Assembly (NCBI GenBank): GCA_002478225.1
Contig: DLMV01000026.1
Location: forward strand, 1 to 8,019
Direction of reading: 5' to 3'
Source: Deltaproteobacteria bacterium UBA7527
Lineage (GTDB): Bacteria > Desulfobacterota > Syntrophorhabdia > Syntrophorhabdales > Syntrophorhabdaceae
DNA length: 8,019 nt
This document shows positions 6,185 to 8,019 of the stretch, one piece after another (position 1 is the stretch's first letter; every line of letters begins with the position of its first letter). Below the pieces are notes generated by a model. It had not been told where the DNA came from and searched no databases. It saw nothing but the letters and a program-made list of their open reading frames with translations. The translations under genes were made by a program, and so were the position numbers.

Positions 6185-6213
6185 AATGTATCAAAAACAC
6201 CCTGCCCTGTCAA
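6185..6213 (-). promoter_or_regulatory. Probable sigma70-type promoter of the aminotransferase gene
   Basis: On the minus strand a perfect TTGACA (6213-6208) is followed after exactly 17 bases by TACATT (6190-6185), which matches TATAAT at four of six positions including the key second A and last T. The start would fall near 6178, leaving a leader of about 16 nt that contains GGGAGG. This rules out a translation start upstream at 6348 for transcripts from this promoter. Confidence 0.6.
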
Positions 6214-6243
6214 TCGCGGAATCAGCCGACACCATGAAAAACA

Positions 6244-6272
6244 TTGACTTTGCAGGGAGATACGTTCATAAT
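6244..6272 (+). promoter_or_regulatory. Probable sigma70-type promoter of glnA
   Basis: TTGACT (6244-6249) and CATAAT (6267-6272) are separated by exactly 17 bases; each matches consensus at five of six positions. Transcription would start near 6279, with a leader of about 37 nt ending in the strong site AGGGAGGG (6301-6308). I saw no sigma54 (GG-N10-GC) promoter and no TnrA/GlnR-type TGTNA-N7-TNACA site in the 153-bp divergent region, so nitrogen control is not evident from the sequence here. Confidence 0.6.
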
Positions 6273-6315
6273 GGAAGGGTTGGATCGAAAACCATTGTGC
6301 AGGGAGGGACACCGT

Positions 6316-7641
6316 ATGACAAAGGCACAGCTCATGAAATTTGTTCACGATAAAAAAGTGAAGTTCGTCAAACTATGGTTTACCGATATACTGGGTTTTG
6401 CAAAAAGCTTTACCATTACCATCGATGAGCTTGAGGGCGCCCTTGATGAAGGCATGGGGTTCGACGGCTCTTCGATCCAGGGGTTTGCCAGAATAGACGA
6501 AAGCGACATGATCGCAATGCCCGATATCTCCACCTTTGCCATTCTTCCCTACAGACCAAAGGACAGCGCTGTTGTGGCGAGGATGTTCTGTGACATATAC
6601 GAACCCAACGGCACCCCTTATAAGGGCGACCCGCGATACGTGCTGAAGAGGAACCTGAAGATCGCGGAGGATATGGGTTTCGATACCTTTTATGTTGGAC
6701 CTGAGCTGGAGTATTTCTACTTTAAATCCGACAAAGAGCCCGAAACCCTTGACCTTGGGGGATACTTCGACATCACAACGCTGGACGAGGCGACAGACCT
6801 GAGGCGGGACACGATACTCACGCTCGAAGAGATGGGGATAAAGGTTGAATACAGCCACCATGAGGTTGCCCCGTCCCAGCACGAGATCGACCTGCGCTAC
6901 TCCGATGCACTGGGAATGGCTGACAACACGATCACGTACCGGATCGTGGTAAAGGAAGTTGCAAGAAAATACGGCGTTTATGCGACGTTCATGCCCAAAC
7001 CTATCTTCGGGGAGAATGGAAGCGGAATGCACGTTCACCAATCGCTCTTCAAAGGGAAGAAAAACGCCTTTTTTGACCCCAAAGACAGGTATTTCCTCTC
7101 AGATGTTGCCAGATGGTACATAGCGGGACTCCTCAGGCATGCGAAAGAGATCACGCTTATAACGAGTCAGTGGGTAAATTCCTACAAAAGGCTTGTGCCC
7201 GGCTATGAAGCGCCGGTATACATCTCATGGGCCCAGCGCAACCGTTCGACCCTTGTGCGGGTTCCGCTCTACAAGCCCGGAAAGGAAAAGGCCACCAGGG
7301 CGGAATACAGGAGCCCCGATCCTGCATGCAACCCCTATCTTGCCTTTTCCTGTATGTTGCGGGCCGGCCTCGAGGGGATCAGGAACAAGTATCCTTTGCC
7401 GAGCCCGATCGAGGAGGATGTATATGAAATGTCACAGGAAAGAAGAAAGGAATTGAAGATCGAATCCCTGCCGGGAAGTCTGTATGAAGCCATAGAGGCA
7501 GCCGAAAACAGCAAGCTCATACGGGATACCCTTGGAGACCACGTATTTGAAAAGCTCATAGAGAACAAAAAGATCGAGTGGGACAGGTTCAGGACGCACG
7601 TCTCCAGGTACGAGGTAGAGACATACCTGCCGATACTGTAA
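6316..7641 (+). CDS. glnA: Glutamine synthetase, type I-alpha
   Basis: A 441-residue cytoplasmic enzyme, normally a dodecamer, making glutamine from glutamate, ammonia and ATP. Family marks: FVKLWFTDILG at 17-27, FDGSSIQGFARI at 49-60 (D50 latch loop, R59), metal-binding E130 and E132 in GPELEYF, E183 in HHEVAP, E190 in QHEID, H239 in NGSGMHVHQS, the flap E298 in GYEAPVYISW, RNRS at 308-311, and R328/E330/R332 ahead of SPDPACNPYLAF. R59 matches by position the arginine (R62 in Bacillus subtilis) linked to feedback inhibition by glutamine in I-alpha enzymes. The length and lack of the I-beta insertion and adenylylation-tyrosine region point to the I-alpha subtype, so control by adenylylation is not expected. 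The start at 6316 follows AGGGAGGG by seven bases and gives the usual N terminus; the frame is open upstream, but that part contains the promoter. A cupin gene follows after 24 bp. Confidence 0.96.
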   Translation: MTKAQLMKFVHDKKVKFVKLWFTDILGFAKSFTITIDELEGALDEGMGFDGSSIQGFARIDESDMIAMPDISTFAILPYRPKDSAVVARMFCDIYEPNGTPYKGDPRYVLKRNLKIAEDMGFDTFYVGPELEYFYFKSDKEPETLDLGGYFDITTLDEATDLRRDTILTLEEMGIKVEYSHHEVAPSQHEIDLRYSDALGMADNTITYRIVVKEVARKYGVYATFMPKPIFGENGSGMHVHQSLFKGKKNAFFDPKDRYFLSDVARWYIAGLLRHAKEITLITSQWVNSYKRLVPGYEAPVYISWAQRNRSTLVRVPLYKPGKEKATRAEYRSPDPACNPYLAFSCMLRAGLEGIRNKYPLPSPIEEDVYEMSQERRKELKIESLPGSLYEAIEAAENSKLIRDTLGDHVFEKLIENKKIEWDRFRTHVSRYEVETYLPIL

Positions 7642-7665
7642 AACAGGAAGGGCGAGGAAGCAACT

Positions 7666-8004
7666 ATGATAGTGAGAAACTTTAACGACCCCGAAGTGCT
7701 GCAGACCACCTACATTGCGCATCGAGGCGCAATGGCGAGAATGGTCATGACAAGCGAATTTCTTCAAGGCATAGAGTTCCTCGCTTACGCCATTCTCCCG
7801 CCAGGAAACACCATCGAGGAGCACATAGACCCCCTGGAGGAGATATACCTGATCTTCAAGGGGGGAGGGATCATGCAGGTGGGAAAAGAAAAGAGGGAGG
7901 TAAAGGAGGGTGATGCCATCTGGATCCCTACCGGCGAGCCGCACAGCCTCCAAAACACGAAAGACGAGGAGACCTTCGTGCTTGTAATTGCTGCATACCC
8001 GTAA
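7666..8004 (+). CDS. Small single-domain cupin protein
   Basis: A 112-residue protein made almost entirely of one cupin beta-barrel. Motif 1 spans about 47-68, with H53, D55 (where many cupins have the second histidine), E58/E59 and G66-G68. Motif 2 spans about 82-97 (GDAIWIPTGEPHSLQN), with H93. H53, E59 and H93 could bind a divalent metal, with D55 either replacing the second histidine or leaving a three-ligand site. Function cannot be assigned: small cupins include isomerases, dioxygenases and ligand sensors. GAGGAAG at 7654-7660 precedes the ATG, and the gene starts 24 bp after the glnA stop with no promoter or terminator visible between, so co-transcription with glnA is likely. The stop at 8002-8004 is near the window edge; the last 15 bases show nothing further. 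Confidence 0.82.
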   Translation: MIVRNFNDPEVLQTTYIAHRGAMARMVMTSEFLQGIEFLAYAILPPGNTIEEHIDPLEEIYLIFKGGGIMQVGKEKREVKEGDAIWIPTGEPHSLQNTKDEETFVLVIAAYP

Positions 8005-8019
8005 GGGCAGGCAGAGGCT

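Noticed and set aside
6244..6315. Extended N terminus of glnA from TTG 6244 or ATG 6271
   Set aside because: The TTG is part of the -35 box and the ATG overlaps the -10 box. The start at 6316 has the strong AGGGAGGG site and the usual family N terminus.
6163..6315. Sigma54 promoter or GlnR/TnrA box controlling glnA
   Set aside because: I searched by eye for GG-N10-GC and TGTNA-N7-TNACA patterns in the divergent region and found no acceptable match.
6163..6348. 62-residue N-terminal extension of the aminotransferase
   Set aside because: It overlaps the glnA start, runs through a good divergent promoter and has no family likeness; MKIAKR at 6162 has its own ribosome binding site.

Overview
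The window reads as ordinary, densely packed chromosomal DNA from an anaerobic Gram-negative bacterium. The clues are a periplasmic four-haem class III (c3-type) cytochrome, a System II (ResB/CcsA) cytochrome c maturation pair beside it, an IHF/HU-type nucleoid protein and an alpha-type GlnA. This mix suits sulfate- or metal-reducing lineages such as Desulfobacterota or Nitrospirota (Thermodesulfovibrio-like). That placement is inference from gene content; no marker gene fixes it.

Left block, + strand (about 90-3736): a sigma70-like promoter leads into a probable five-gene operon: tetrahaem cytochrome, resB, ccsA, purQ, HU/IHF. Gaps are 12 bp or less, or genes overlap (17 bp for resB/ccsA, an ATGA overlap for ccsA/purQ). 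The first three genes form one functional unit: an electron-carrying c-type cytochrome and the membrane haem export/ligation complex that can mature it. purQ (purine synthesis) and the nucleoid protein look like unrelated passengers. resB has no ATG, GTG or TTG start that would keep its first membrane helices. It appears to start at a CTG at 537 behind a GGAGGA ribosome binding site.

Middle block, - strand (3753-6162): a PLP aminotransferase (6162 to 5011) lies upstream of a histone-deacetylase-family hydrolase (4787 to 3753). They are separated by a 223-bp spacer holding a degenerate heptamer repeat, a run of 17 A and a likely promoter for the hydrolase. The hydrolase converges on the HU/IHF gene with only 16 bp between stop codons and no visible terminator.

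Right block, + strand (6244-8004): glnA (type I-alpha glutamine synthetase) is divergent from the aminotransferase and is followed after 24 bp by a small cupin. The divergent intergenic region holds two well-formed sigma70-like promoters, one per direction. They also fix the starts of both genes (6162 and 6316), because the longer open frames run through the promoters.

I found no mobile element, CRISPR array, RNA gene or phage gene. I see no convincing novel multi-gene system; the points most worth a second look are the CTG start of resB, the cytochrome/maturation operon with its purQ-HU tail, and the two degenerate simple-repeat spacers.
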